Translations under genes and position numbers: made by a program
Part shown: piece after piece, positions 10,509 through 20,351 of the stretch
Layout of the letters: the number at the start of each line of letters is the position of its first letter
How positions within the stretch are numbered: the first letter of the stretch is position 1
Assembly: GCA_947652115.1 (NCBI GenBank)
Contig: OX393572.1
Location: 15,831,488 to 15,895,487 of the forward strand
From: Blastomussa wellsi
Lineage: Eukaryota > Cnidaria > Anthozoa > Scleractinia > Plerogyridae
Direction of reading: 5' to 3'
Length of the DNA: 64,000 nt
The notes under the pieces: generated by a model
The model's database searches: none
What the model was told of the DNA's origin: nothing
The model's input: only the letters and a program-made list of their open reading frames with translations

Positions 10509-11738
10509 ATGGTTCGTACAACCAACAACAGTATGGCCTCTTCTTTGAACGAGTCTTCATCTGCTCCGCCTTCCTGTTCTGTCGAAACGCCGTCGGTTTC
10601 CCAACCTAGAGCTTCGACATCAATTACCGTATCTCGTGAAGCATTGGCAGAAGCTTTTTCTGTGGCCTTAAGCCAGTCCTTGCCGCAGATTGTGTCGGCT
10701 CTTCAGGGAAATGCTTCGGTCAACGTTCCTAACGCGTCTACAACGTCGCTCGTGCAGACAGTTCCAGATGCAACCGGAGTTGCTGTCAACGTTCCGAGCT
10801 CAAGTCAACCTCCCTCACCTTCAATGGCAGGTTCTGCTTCAGGTATTGTTGTACCGCCGTTCATTTCGTCTTATTGCACGTTAGCAAACCCCATCCCGTC
10901 TAGTCAGGCAGCACCATCTTTGTTTGGTCCTCGTAGTAGCTCGAGTTCTTCTTCGCCCGCCTCTTCGTTTCTCACTCTTCATACAACACCTTCGTCATCT
11001 GGTTCCCTTATTGCTTCGAGTGTGGCACCGTTGGCCTCTCCTCCTTTAGGCAAGGGTTTTGTTGTCGGTCCAGGGTACTCACCTATTCCGGAAAAGTTGG
11101 TTTCAAAGATCAGGTCTGGTCAATTCGTGGAATTGGCAGATTTGCTAGCTGAAAACCTGAAGGCCCAAGAGGTGGAACCACAGACATTCCTTGATGGGAA
11201 GCTTGTTGTCTCTTCAACCAAAAAGCGGGTGACAGAAATCACGGATGTTATTACTTGGGTCCAGGCCTTCACTGTTTATATGTGGATTCTCTGCAGTGCA
11301 CACCCCTCTCGCTGGCAGGACATGACCCAATACAAACTCCTCATCCTCCAGACTTCACGTCAGTTCCCTGGCAAAGCCTGGCTACACTATGACTCAGCAT
11401 TTCGCAAGGATGCTGCTGCTCTAGGTTTGACCGACTGGTCACATATGAACTCCGATTTGTATAATTTTCATACTCGTGCATCTCTTCCCCCAACCAGTCA
11501 GTCTTCAGCTCTGCAGTCTCCGCCCGGGCAATCTACGTCCAGCTTGTCTAATTATTGTCGGTCCTGGAACGATGGAAAGTGCAGATGGACCTTTGGTCAG
11601 TGCCGCTATCGCCACTGCTGCGAAAAATGTGATGGGGAGCATCCACGCATCAACTGTCCCTTTCTTGCTTCGCAGTCCAGTCACCAGCGATCGAGGTCTC
11701 TCACTCCGTCACGGAGCAAGCGTCAGCGGCAGCGTTGA
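10509..11738 (+). CDS. Ngaro ORF1, gag-like protein with Cys/His zinc fingers
   Basis: The first ATG of the frame is at 10509 (MVRTTNNSM), giving 409 codons. The N-terminal half is very rich in Ser, Pro, Thr and Ala. A structured central part follows (PIPEKLVSKIRSGQFVELADL, shown in part; ITWVQAFTVYM). The C-terminus carries a Cys/His cluster (CRSWNDGKC, FGQCRYRHCCEKCDGEH, NCPF) and then a basic SRSLTPSRSKRQRQR tail. Such a CCCH-like cluster is usual in Ngaro ORF1 and points to RNA binding in the particle. It overlaps the next gene's frame by more than 160 bases. It appears intact. Confidence 0.85.
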   Translation: MVRTTNNSMASSLNESSSAPPSCSVETPSVSQPRASTSITVSREALAEAFSVALSQSLPQIVSALQGNASVNVPNASTTSLVQTVPDATGVAVNVPSSSQPPSPSMAGSASGIVVPPFISSYCTLANPIPSSQAAPSLFGPRSSSSSSSPASSFLTLHTTPSSSGSLIASSVAPLASPPLGKGFVVGPGYSPIPEKLVSKIRSGQFVELADLLAENLKAQEVEPQTFLDGKLVVSSTKKRVTEITDVITWVQAFTVYMWILCSAHPSRWQDMTQYKLLILQTSRQFPGKAWLHYDSAFRKDAAALGLTDWSHMNSDLYNFHTRASLPPTSQSSALQSPPGQSTSSLSNYCRSWNDGKCRWTFGQCRYRHCCEKCDGEHPRINCPFLASQSSHQRSRSLTPSRSKRQRQR

Positions 11739-13566
11739 GCTTGTGGCTGGCGTCTCTGAAACAACCTCTTTGGAGAACTTTGTAAATAGTGTAAATATTC
11801 CTTGTTCCTGTTCGGTTCCAGTTGCCATGTTTCCAGTTCATTGTTCATGGGTGCAGAAGAAACTGCCTCGCAATAATCCTTCTGGGTTTCGTTTTGGTTC
11901 ATTGGGTCAGGCCTCTCTTCCTCACACCTCATCTTCACATGGTGAATTGTTCCAGGATCTGATTCCCCCTTCCAGAGTGTCGCCAATTAATGCAGAAAAG
12001 CTTGGGCACGAATTGCACAATCATCCCGACCAGTCCCACGTGAATTATGTTATTTCCGGAATCAGGGATGGCTTCCATTTGGGTTTCAATCCTGCTGCTG
12101 TTTCTTTGAGATCAGCCTCTCAAAATATGCCCTCAGCCTCACTTCACCCAACGGTCATTGATGAGTACCTCCGTACTGAACTTGAAAAAGGCAGGCTCGC
12201 AGGACCTTTTTCTATATCACCAATTCCTCGCCTTCATATTAGTCGTTTTGGGGTTATCCCTAAAAAATACCAACCAGGAAAATGGCGTCTCATTTTGGAC
12301 CTTTCCAGTCCCTTTGGCCATAGTGTCAATGATGGCATTCCCAAAGAACCATTCTCAGTGCAGTATATGAAAGTGGACGATGTCATCAATGGGATTATGT
12401 CTTTGGGCCGAGGCACCCTCATGGCCAAATTTGATGTCGAAAGTGCTTATCGGAATGTTCCAGTGCATCCGGAGGAGCGATATTTACTTGGCATGACATG
12501 GCGTGGCAAATATTACATTGACCTGGCCCTCCCGTTTGGGTTACGTTCGGCGCCTTTTATCTTCTCATCCCTTGCCGACTTGGTCGAATGGATTCTTAAG
12601 CATAATTATGGAATACGTTTTCTGCTTCACTATCTAGATGACTTTCACACTTTGGGCCCTCCAAACTCGTCCATCTGCCAGGATAACATCAGCACTTGCG
12701 TTCAACTGTTCTCCGAGTGGGGTATTCCCCTGCATCCTGATAAGCTAGAGGGTCCCTCCACCTGCTTAACAGTCTTGGGTATAGAGCTAGACTCGCTAAC
12801 TCTGCAGGCGCGCCTTCCTCGTGACAAGTTTGATCGCATCGTCAACCTATTAGAATCGTGGTCAGTTAAGAGGCATTGTACTCGCAAGGAACTTGAATCA
12901 CTCATTGGTAATCTACAGCATGCCTGCAAGGTGATTCCGCAGGGCCGCACTTTTTTACGCCGCATGATCAATTTGCTATCAGCATTTCGACGAGAGGATC
13001 ACCCAGTTAGGCTCAACAAAGATTTCCATTTGGACCTTACGTGGTGGCAGGAATTTTTCCATTCATGGGATGGTCTTAGTTTTCTGCTCTCCCCACAGTG
13101 GTCTCCTCTGCCGGAGTTTCATGTTTCATCGGATGCAGCTGGTGCAGTGGGTTATGGTGCCATCTTTGATACGGAATGGTTTGCAGGCGGGTGGTCCCCT
13201 GCTCAGGAGCCTTTGTCTATCGCCTATAAAGAGTTGTTCCCGGTAGTTATTGCGGCGTCTTTGTGGGGTCACCGATGGGCTACAAAGCGGGTGGAGTTTT
13301 GGTCAGATAACACGGCCGTGGTGGATGTCCTGCGTTCGGGCACTTCGAGGGACCCAAACCTGATGGTGCTTCTTCGACATCTTTCATTCACAGCAGCTCG
13401 CTATTCCTTTGCCTTTTCTGGTTCTCATAGGGCCGGAAAGTCTAACTCAATTGCTGATGCCCTCTCACGCTTTGAATTTCAGCGGTTTCATCTACTAGCT
13501 CCTCATGCAGCTCCTTCAGCAATCCCAGTACCTCCGTCGCTGCTGGCCCAGCTTCCTGTAGTTTGA
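11572..13566 (+). CDS. Ngaro reverse transcriptase-RNase H
   Basis: The frame is open from 11476; the first ATG is at 11572, inside ORF1 in another frame, so expression may need frameshifting or internal initiation. Reverse transcriptase motifs appear in order: RFGVIPKKYQPGKWRLILDL, AKFDVESAYRNVPVHP, LPFGLRSAPFIF, and the active-site YLDDF. RNase H follows with SSDAAGAVGYG, AYKELFPV, FWSDNTAVV and the closing SIADALSRFEF. Domain order and wording match the DIRS/Ngaro RT-RH, not the Gypsy type. The stop (13564-13566) overlaps the start of the recombinase frame. No internal stop is seen. Confidence 0.92.
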   Translation: MESADGPLVSAAIATAAKNVMGSIHASTVPFLLRSPVTSDRGLSLRHGASVSGSVELVAGVSETTSLENFVNSVNIPCSCSVPVAMFPVHCSWVQKKLPRNNPSGFRFGSLGQASLPHTSSSHGELFQDLIPPSRVSPINAEKLGHELHNHPDQSHVNYVISGIRDGFHLGFNPAAVSLRSASQNMPSASLHPTVIDEYLRTELEKGRLAGPFSISPIPRLHISRFGVIPKKYQPGKWRLILDLSSPFGHSVNDGIPKEPFSVQYMKVDDVINGIMSLGRGTLMAKFDVESAYRNVPVHPEERYLLGMTWRGKYYIDLALPFGLRSAPFIFSSLADLVEWILKHNYGIRFLLHYLDDFHTLGPPNSSICQDNISTCVQLFSEWGIPLHPDKLEGPSTCLTVLGIELDSLTLQARLPRDKFDRIVNLLESWSVKRHCTRKELESLIGNLQHACKVIPQGRTFLRRMINLLSAFRREDHPVRLNKDFHLDLTWWQEFFHSWDGLSFLLSPQWSPLPEFHVSSDAAGAVGYGAIFDTEWFAGGWSPAQEPLSIAYKELFPVVIAASLWGHRWATKRVEFWSDNTAVVDVLRSGTSRDPNLMVLLRHLSFTAARYSFAFSGSHRAGKSNSIADALSRFEFQRFHLLAPHAAPSAIPVPPSLLAQLPVV

Positions 13567-14504
13567 CAGAAAAATGCCGTTTTTACCTGACCAATGGGCT
13601 GGCTGCTTCCACCCGTCAGACCTACAGTAGTGCACAGCGCCAGTTCCTTGATTTCTGTACCCAAGATGGTTACACTGGTCCGAGTGGCTCCCCGCTTCCA
13701 GCCAATGAGCAACTTTTGATGCGCTTCTGTTCTCATCTGGCTGACCGCATCCATCATTCCTCTATTAAAGTATATTTGTCTGCAGTTCGCTCATTGCACA
13801 TTGACTACGGCTTCCCTGACCCCCTCGTGAATTGTCTTCAACTTCAGCGTCTCCTCCGAGGGATCAAACGACATCAGGGTGCTAATCGTCCACAACGCCA
13901 ACCAGTGACTGCAGATCTTATGACTGTAATACAGACATCGCTGGATTTTGCCAACCCCGACCACGTCATGCTGTGGGCGGCCTGCTGCATGGGCTTCTTC
14001 GGGTTCCTTAGAGCTGGTGAATTTACTGTGAATTCGACTTTCGATCCTGCTCTCCACCTGACAACTGGGGATTTACAAGTGGACTCGGCCATCAACCCCC
14101 ACAGCCTTCGGGTTTTTGTCAAGAGTTCAAAGACTGATCCCTTCCGTCAAGGTGTTTTCATTTACCTTGGCCGTGGTTCAGCCTCTCTTTGTCCCATCGC
14201 TGCTGTTATGGCTTATCTTTGTCTTCGAGGGCCAGGGCCAGGGCCTCTTTTTCTGTTCCAGAACGGTCGCATGTTATCCCGGACTTTGCTGTCTTCCTTC
14301 TTGCAGACCACACTGCAGTCCGCTGGCATTTCTGGAAAGTTTTCTGGCCATAGTTTTTGAATTGGAGCTGCGACGACGGCTGCCCAGAAGGGTGTCCCGG
14401 ATCACTTAATTAAGACCATGGGGCGCTGGTCAAGTGACGCTTACCAGTTGTATGTGCGCACCCCCGTGGACACCATTCTCTCCGTTGCAGGGAGACTTGC
14501 CTAA
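13563..14504 (+). pseudogene. Ngaro tyrosine recombinase with a nonsense codon
   Basis: The frame starts at the RT stop codon (TTG at 13563, no ATG nearby) and reads a tyrosine recombinase. The core-binding domain has STRQTYSSAQRQFLDFC and SSIKVYLSAVRSLH. The catalytic domain has the first Arg in GFLRAGEF, a Lys in VKSSKTDPF, and His in FSGHSF. A TGA at 14358-14360 follows, then the frame resumes unchanged with IGAATTAAQKGV, KTMGRWSSDAYQLYV (Tyr nucleophile) and a natural TAA at 14502-14504. The TGA occupies the position of the second catalytic Arg of the HxxR box; a CGA-to-TGA change would explain it. As it stands, the protein would lack the Arg and the Tyr. Confidence 0.88.
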
Positions 14505-14653
14505 CGGGTAGGATTGTTTTTCTTATCCTAATGTTACTGTGCCTTGGGTTGGGTGCCTTCGGATTATGGCGGATCGGGGCCATGGCTTTCCCCAGCCATG
14601 AGCCCCTCTCTCCGAGCTTTATTGCGCATAGCTCGGAGATCCTTCGGCTTGGC

Positions 14654-14787
14654 GTGGGGGCTCATGGCTGGGTTGCCAGGATTTGCCAGCCATGGGGGCG
14701 GTTCTCCATCTAGGAGCTGGCTGCCAAAAGTGGAAGCTCCTGGATGTCCCAGGCACCCAACCTCCACTTAAGCGATACAGTTGTTAA
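14654..14787 (+). repeat. Ngaro split direct repeat B1
   Basis: 134 bp, matching 15043-15176. It ends GCGATACAGTTGTTAA, directly adjoining A2. Confidence 0.92.
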
Positions 14788-14976
14788 ATGCAGTTAAATG
14801 CAATTTAACAGAGTTAACAACTAGAGCGCCAGTGATCACCTGGAGGTCAGCGGTATTTGGCGTGTGCGCATGTGCCACGATTCCATGTGCTCTCAGAGTG
14901 AGCGGGTTTGAGCGTTTTTTGTGCTGTGGCGGGCGTTCCTGGAGGTCTTCTGCGTGCTCTAGGCCTCAGCGTTTTT
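14788..14976 (+). repeat. Ngaro split direct repeat A2
   Basis: 189 bp, matching 10242-10430. It is followed by a C/T-rich spacer (14977-15042) before B2. Confidence 0.92.
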
Positions 14977-15042
14977 CCCGTCCCCCCCCTCCCTCTTCTT
15001 TTCCACTGCGTTCGCAGTGTGACGGGTGCCTGATTCCTTGTT

Positions 15043-15176
15043 GTGGGGGCTCATGGCTGGGTTGCCAGGATTTGCCAGCCATGGGGGCGGTTCTCCATCT
15101 AGGAGCTGGCTGCCAAAAGTGGAAGCTCCTGGATGTCCCAGGCACCCAACCTCCACTTAAGCGATACAGTTGTTAA
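15043..15176 (+). repeat. Ngaro split direct repeat B2
   Basis: 134-bp copy of B1, forming the right end of the element. Confidence 0.92.
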
Positions 15177-15185
15177 TCTGAATAT

Positions 15186-15485
15186 ATGGCAGAAACAGCT
15201 GAAGCAGACATTGCAGTAGACCAACAAGGTTTGCCTACAGTATCGTCTGAAAATCTGTTAGATTTAGACAACACAGCTATTCTGCAACAGGTTGAGGAAG
15301 ATCGTTCATTTTTGCCACCACCTAGAAGGAGACGAATTTCACAAGCTGACGTGTTTCATGAGCAGCACAAGGCACTAAAACTGCAACAGCAAATGCTAGA
15401 GTTAAAGAAAACAAAGCTTCGGATGGAAATTCTTCTTCTCAGCAAAGAATTGGATGACGAAGATAAGGAAAACATCCCAAATTGA
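15186..15485 (+). pseudogene. Harbinger Myb/SANT-like gene, exon 2
   Basis: An open frame from 15186 ends in DDEDKENIPN and a stop. It has an acidic start (AETAEADIAVDQQG), a PPPRRRRIS basic patch, and a coiled-coil-like KALKLQQQMLELKK stretch. This is the usual C-terminal half of Harbinger-linked Myb/SANT-like proteins. An acceptor such as GAAACAG just after 15186 would join it to exon 1. The distance from exon 1 (about 5.9 kb) is mostly the nested Ngaro and MITE. The exon is intact, but the upstream exon is frameshifted. Confidence 0.55.
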
Positions 15486-15839
15486 ATTCAGTGTATCGTT
15501 TATGAGCACAGCCACTTCCAATTTTTACTGGCATTTTATATGAGCTTACATAGTGTTGTAAAATGTTTCAGATACAAAACAAATTTCTAGTTTCGTGTTT
15601 TTGGATACACAGCATTTATTGGGATAAAACTGAGCATGAATTATTTATTTTTATCAAAACGTATGTACATAAAGATATGCATCAAGTGATGGAAATAATG
15701 TATCTATCAATTACATAATTTATATGTTTCATTATGATTCATAGGCATCAATGAATTGCATGTCAAAATACATTAAATTAAGCTAAATTATTATTAAATA
15801 TTTTTTGTGGTAAATTGTAAACAACTGTACTCAATCCAT
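15486..15839. other. AT-rich spacer inside the Harbinger element
   Basis: No coding signal is seen. The missing catalytic part of the transposase would be expected between this point and 15840. Confidence 0.4.
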
Positions 15840-16225
15840 ACTTGGCCTCCTTTGATAAAAACCGTTCTTGTTTTCCCTGATGGCGGCTGCAGTTGTTGGC
15901 CACTTTATGAATTCATTCTGCTTGGCTGATAGTAGTTGGGAAACGTTATGGACTGCCCATGAAACGGTGGACTTGCAGGAAACTGCCACTTGCATAAAAT
16001 TGTAGTGCTATCAGCACTTGGTAGATTGGTTTCAGAGCGTGATTACGCTTCGTTTTCCTTCGTAAATCCGCCACTAAGATGTTTGTAATAATTGATAGAC
16101 GCTCTGCCGAATCTGTAGCGAGCCCGAAGTTCTTGGTCGCTGTAAGTGAGTATGCTATCGTTATATCGATAACTTCGTGCTCGTCTTTGTCTCACACGAG
16201 GCAGGTCAAACAACAAGTCAGCCAT
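15840..16225 (-). pseudogene. Harbinger transposase, N-terminal remnant
   Basis: The - strand frame starts MADLLFDLPRVRQRRARSYRY at 16225 (21 residues, shown without the last N) and runs through YSDQELRARYRFGRASI, typical of HARBI1-like N-termini. It then breaks. Further along, LKPIYQVLIALQFYASGSFLQV-type residues (the helix-turn-helix region) can be read in another frame at about 15950-16040. Sequence resembling the following linker ends near 15840. The DDE nuclease domain is missing, so this element cannot move itself. Identification is from remembered family patterns. Confidence 0.55.
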
Positions 16226-16422
16226 GTTTCAAGTTTGATTAATCGGCCAATTAGGGATTTAATCTTCCTCCGGAGGTGTATTAAATTTAACCCGCCAATT
16301 AGAGTCAGATTAGCGTTAATCAGGCTTTCAGCAATGCAATCTAATCGCAGATTAAATTTTAATCATCAGTTTAGCAGTTTAATCCCTGATTAGCGCTTAT
16401 CACGGTTTTGAACAATCGGGCC

Positions 16423-16741
16423 TAGGTTCTTGGTTTCTCTTGTTGAATCGGTATCAGTCGTATATCACTTGAAAAGAGTGAGCCTCTAGTAACTAGTTCT
16501 AAGGTCAATGATGGGGTCAGCACTGAACCAGAGGTGAAACCAACACCAGTCTTGCCACATCGTTCGGATTGCAGACATTCTCCGCCCTTGTGGCAACAGG
16601 ACTATCACATGAACTGATGATCACAAAGAAATTGAGATCGGAACTTTGAACTGACTGCACATTGAACACTATTCCTTGTTTTGTTTTGTTTTGTTCTTTT
16701 TCTTTTCAGTGTTTTCAATTAATGTCATACGAAGAGGGAAA
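16423..16741 (+). pseudogene. Gypsy pol 3' end and polypurine tract
   Basis: The + strand carries the same pol-end segment found inverted at 7774-8031 (SKVNDGVSTEPEV-like acidic linker and a RSD-type end), with stops. A GAAGAGGGAAA purine tract precedes the 3' LTR at 16742. Confidence 0.6.
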
Positions 16742-16925
16742 TGTAGCGATAGTTCGTCACACTATACTGCTCATGATTTCTGATCACCAGTTTGATTTCA
16801 GCCAATCAGCTGCTTTTGTATGAACACATAATTATGTTTTCGGTTTTGTTGGAGGTTCCTCGCTTTGGCGATTAAAATGTTGTACAGTTTCTAACTCACT
16901 GGTTATTCGATTTGATATCGTTACA
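16742..16925 (+). repeat. 3' LTR of the Gypsy element
   Basis: 184 bp, from TGTAGCGATAGTTC to ATATCGTTACA. It is followed by the CTCTC target duplication. Confidence 0.8.
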
Positions 16926-16930
16926 CTCTC

Positions 16931-18430
16931 TCATGGCTTTGTGGTGTCAGACAGACAAGGGAGGGCATTGCTGAGATACTGTGTGAGCCCCAGCAATCTC
17001 TGAACTCTGGCCTTGTCTGTGGGTGCTGGCATTTCGCTGATCGCAGCAAATTACCGTTGCGATAAATCATCAGCCATAACAGCACTTCAGTAAGCTCATG
17101 CGTTTCGAAATGGAAGACTTCAGGAGCTGAGCTGATACTGAAAGGCAGGCATTGCCAACAGTATGTACAAAAGGGGTATGAAAGGTTGTAAGGAAGGACT
17201 ACTCTTCATTCATCCAGGGCCAAGTGCAAGAATCCACTTTGTATCTTGAGCTTCGTGAAGACTGTCATGCCATGTAGTTGCGAGAGGGTAATGCTCATAA
17301 TTATAGGATGACACAGTTCAGGTCCTTGGGGTCCAAGCAAATTTGCTGTTTTTCCTGTTTCTTTGGTACGGTTACCATGGGGATTATCCACACTGTGGGA
17401 GAGGTCAACGTCATGTAAAGCTGTTTTTACCTTGGCTCTGAGCACTACAGGTACGTGACAAGATGTGTGCTGCACAGGGCCTACAGTGCTGGCTATTCTT
17501 ATATGGTATTCACTGGCCAGCTTCTAATGCCTTCACCGGAACCTTGAGGGTATTTCTTTATTAGAAATTCATAGGCCATTGCGTTACTTTGATCACAGGT
17601 AAGATTTCAAGCAAGTAAACAGAGGCACTTACTGTTTGATCATTATTATCAGTATACGCGGCCAAATTGAAATCCAGCCTCATCAAAATACACACTGTGC
17701 GGGCCACAAAGGACTGCAGGCGGCCCTGAAGCTGATTGGTTCACCTTTGACACGGGAGAACCATTGAGGTGCATACGAGCGAACAGCTTTCAGAAAGAAG
17801 ATCCAGTTGACATGAGGCTCTTATTTCATTGGGTGTTGATACCACAAAGCCCTATTGTTTTAAGGCTAAGTCCAGTGTATATAATTTTCCCAGCCAATCC
17901 TATGAGACGTTCTGAAGAGCTTTGTGGCGATCCAGAAAATCAGTTTCCACATTCCATTTTCAGGTCTTTTGTGCCTTTCGTGTAAAGGCCAACCGGAATT
18001 ATGTTGCACTGTGATCTACAAATGAGCTACACCAACGCGTTTGCGTTTGCATGGGAATGCAAACGCAAACGCAATTCCAAACGTTTCCTTCGCGTTTCCT
18101 TCGTGTTGAGAACGCGTTAGGTGGTTCGCTTATCTCCGAGTGGTACTGTATGTCCACTTAAAACCTCAATTGCCAGACTCCAATTTTAGCATTAAAAGTT
18201 GGGATTCATCCAGATCTACCATTGAGATCATGTTGGCATAAGAGTTGGTTCATTGCCACCATTGCCAGCCCTTATGTAAGTGAAGGCGTTATCTCATTTC
18301 TTTTTGCCATGACATTTAGCTGAGAAACGCAAGACATGACCACATTTCAAACATGTCTTGCCAAAAGCCGGACATAGTTCTTCTTTACTTGCAGTCATGA
18401 CAGGTACCGTAATTCCTTTAGACTTGGTTG
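16931..18430 (-). pseudogene. Older Gypsy element body (gag zinc knuckle to RT)
   Basis: The - strand shows, in order and with many breaks, a CCHC zinc knuckle at about 18290-18400 (CPAFGKTCLKCGHV...KCH). Gypsy polymerase entry follows at about 17200-17475 (HVPVVLRAKVKTALHD, FTKLKIQSGFLHLALDE). Then comes a SISSAPEVF block near 17100 that corresponds to the usual PFGISSAPEVF. Order and strand are consistent with a single decayed element. The Gypsy copy at 7234-16930 inserted into it; the break falls at 7238/16926. Confidence 0.6.
18037..18072. repeat. Perfect 16-bp hairpin
   Basis: GCGTTTGCGTTTGCAT at 18037-18052 and its exact complement at 18057-18072 enclose a GGGA loop. Nearby GCGTTT words suggest the centre of a decayed palindromic MITE. 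Confidence 0.7.
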
Positions 18431-19557
18431 GGTGTTTGTCACCCTTGTCTTTAGGTTTTCATCTCCTTGGCAATTATGCTTTCTTTTCTTGGCCTGAAAC
18501 CGTGTTGACTGCACCTTATGGGTTTCTTGGTTTCCCATGAGTTTCATTTAGGCTTTCGTACTCTTGGCTGCCATGCAGATTTCAACAGATTTCAAACACC
18601 AAATGGTCAAACTATTTCACCGGGACCCTAATAGTTCTGGGCTTTTTCCCATTGATTTTATAGGGGATCAGTAGGAGGGTCAGTAGGGGGTCAGCTGACC
18701 GGGCGTCAGTGTTTTGTCAAAACCATGCAGCCTATAGCTATAAGTCCTAGAGAAGCATTTGTACTTCACTGAGGCCTGCACAACACAATAAAGGAGTATT
18801 TTTGGAAAAAAATCAGATTATATTAACAAGACCCGCATCAGTTGTGGAATGCGTACCGGCCGTTTCTTCACTCCACACGTGGCTACAAATCAAATGACAT
18901 CATTCAGAAGGAGGGTACCCAAAGAAATCATTATAGTCAAGCCATGTATTGCAGAGACGTTTAATCATGACTATTTTATCAACATTGCAAACTGCAGCTG
19001 GTTTTCACTGTCACGCAATCAAAAAATAAACTCGAAACCATGCAATGAAAAAAATCTGATAAAATCAAATGTTATAAAATATCAACAGGTAAACAACATG
19101 TCCACGTCTCAGGTCTGTGCGTTAAAAAATTCTTGAGGTATTTGCTGAAGCATTTCTCGAAAATTATTTATAGACTTCAGTATGGAAACGCCATGTTGGT
19201 GTCCAGCTTGATGGGCATCAACATGGCGGCCGGAAATCAAAGAAAACATCTGGCTCTCACTTTTGCTATGAAAGCAACTGCTCTTTCCTCCTGATCTATC
19301 TAGTGAATATATACATAAACATCTTTCCTAATATTTGAACTGTTTAAACTGCAAAAATTTTGCGAAAACACCTTTTCTTAGAGCACGACAGCTGCTTTGT
19401 CAGGGTGCCACTGTGAAGTCACGTACGGCAGAAATATCGAAAATTCAACATGCTCTATTTCAAACACAAAGGATACTATATAGCTGGAAAATTGTAGATA
19501 TAAAGACTCAAACAAGTGTGTCGGAAGTCATGAGTTCTGTGTAACTGAGAAACTTGA
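18431..19557. other. Unassigned stretch
   Basis: No gene is recognised. A 10-bp perfect inverted pair (CGCCATGTTG and its complement, 19189-19228) is the only notable structure. Confidence 0.4.
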
Positions 19558-20010
19558 AATGCATGCTGAGGAACAAGTACGCAAGCCGCGGAAGTAGTGA
19601 CAATGGCCTGAGCTAGAGGACAGTCTTGGAATGTGGATTGAAGACCACCAATGAAGTGGTTACATTGTGACAAGAAATTTGATCAGGAGTGAGAAGAATT
19701 TAACAAACAAGTGAGAAGAATTTAACAAACTTTAAAGCAACAAACAGCTGGTGTACAAGATTCCTCTGTCTTGTGACAGAAAACTAAAAGAAGCTACCGG
19801 AAGATTTGGAGGAAAAGATCACTAGTTTCCACCGATTTATCATCAAATGCCACAGAGCAATGGATTATGACTCGGTCCACATCGGAAACATGGATGAAAC
19901 CTCCAAATGGTTTGATATGCCATCGGCAAAAACTGTTAACTCTAAAGGTCAGAAAGCCAAACTGGTAAAAATACTACTGGCCATGAGAAGTCTCGTTTCA
20001 CTGGTATGTA
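19558..20010 (+). pseudogene. pogo/Tigger-like transposase remnant
   Basis: After frame breaks, the + strand reads a PELEDSL-type motif (about 19600-19630), usual at the end of the DNA-binding half of pogo/Tigger transposases. A frame at 19806-20010 then gives IGNMDETSKWFDMPSAKTV, the region of the first catalytic Asp of the DDE domain (NMDET). Sequence then degrades; the other catalytic residues are not seen. The element ends were not located. Confidence 0.65.
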
Positions 20011-20177
20011 TGCAACTACATGTATGTAAACAGATTGTACATCTCTGTAGTTCTTGAGCATGTCGATTAAAGTGATATCTTTCAAACAGAATGTTCTTAC
20101 GAGGTTCACAATATTCTCCCAGTTTCTTCAATACTGGTTACTGAAATACATGCACTGTCTATGCAAAATGTTTACCC

Positions 20178-20351
20178 AGGGTTGTCCGAGGGTTTTTGAG
20201 TAGCAGGTTCCATCCAAAAAGTAGGCGGCTATTTTCATTTTATTTCTCCAATATCATGCTTAGAACTGACCTACTAACATTCGGAGTAGCCGGCGCAGTA
20301 TTCGGAATAGCAGGTCAAATGCACCGGTTGCCGGCTTATTTTGACAAGCCT
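20178..20351 (-). mobile_element. 173-bp MITE, copy 1
   Basis: It matches the reverse complement of 54438-54610 over the whole length. Shared features include AGGGTTGTC ends, a CCGGCTTATTTTGACAA end, and the ATTTCTCCAATATCATGCT segment. Confidence 0.75.

Larger units (their letters stand above)
10242..15176 (+). mobile_element. Ngaro (DIRS-order) retrotransposon, nearly complete
   Basis: The termini form the split direct repeats diagnostic of Ngaro elements: A1 (10242-10430), then the genes, then B1 (14654-14787) directly abutting A2 (14788-14976), then B2 (15043-15176). A1 and A2 are both 189 bp, B1 and B2 both 134 bp, and near identical. Three genes follow in order: a gag-like protein, RT-RNase H, and a tyrosine recombinase. 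The element has no integrase and no target duplication, as expected. Only one clear nonsense mutation was found (recombinase, 14358-14360). It lies in the intron of the Harbinger Myb-like gene. Confidence 0.93.
8636..16422. mobile_element. PIF/Harbinger DNA transposon, disrupted
   Basis: The ends are imperfect inverted repeats: GGCCTGGTTGTTCAAAAC at the left, and at the right the complement of GGCCCGATTGTTCAAAAC. Both continue into GATTAA-rich subterminal sequence. Flanking trinucleotides AAG and TAG could be a mutated 3-bp target duplication. The contents match a two-gene Harbinger: a Myb/SANT-like gene on + (8850-9239 and about 15186-15485) and the N-terminal part of a Harbinger transposase on - (15840-16225). 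The catalytic part of the transposase is absent. A MITE and an Ngaro retrotransposon sit between the two Myb-gene exons. Confidence 0.75.
7234..16930 (+). mobile_element. Gypsy LTR retrotransposon with nested insertions
   Basis: Two related LTRs (7239-7457 and 16742-16925; both TGTAGC...GTTACA) are flanked by the 5-bp duplication CTCTC at 7234-7238 and 16926-16930. A primer-binding-like TGGTTCCAG follows the 5' LTR. A purine tract, GAAGAGGGAAA, precedes the 3' LTR. The original interior is reduced to a gag start, an inverted pol piece and a pol 3' end, and a Harbinger element occupies 8636-16422. LTR divergence and the broken genes show an old insertion. The integration site lies inside another, still older, - strand Gypsy. 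Confidence 0.8.

Noticed and set aside
10238..10609. 123-codon frame across the Ngaro left end
   Set aside because: It spans repeat A1, which recurs at 14788; it conflicts with the real ORF1 frame.
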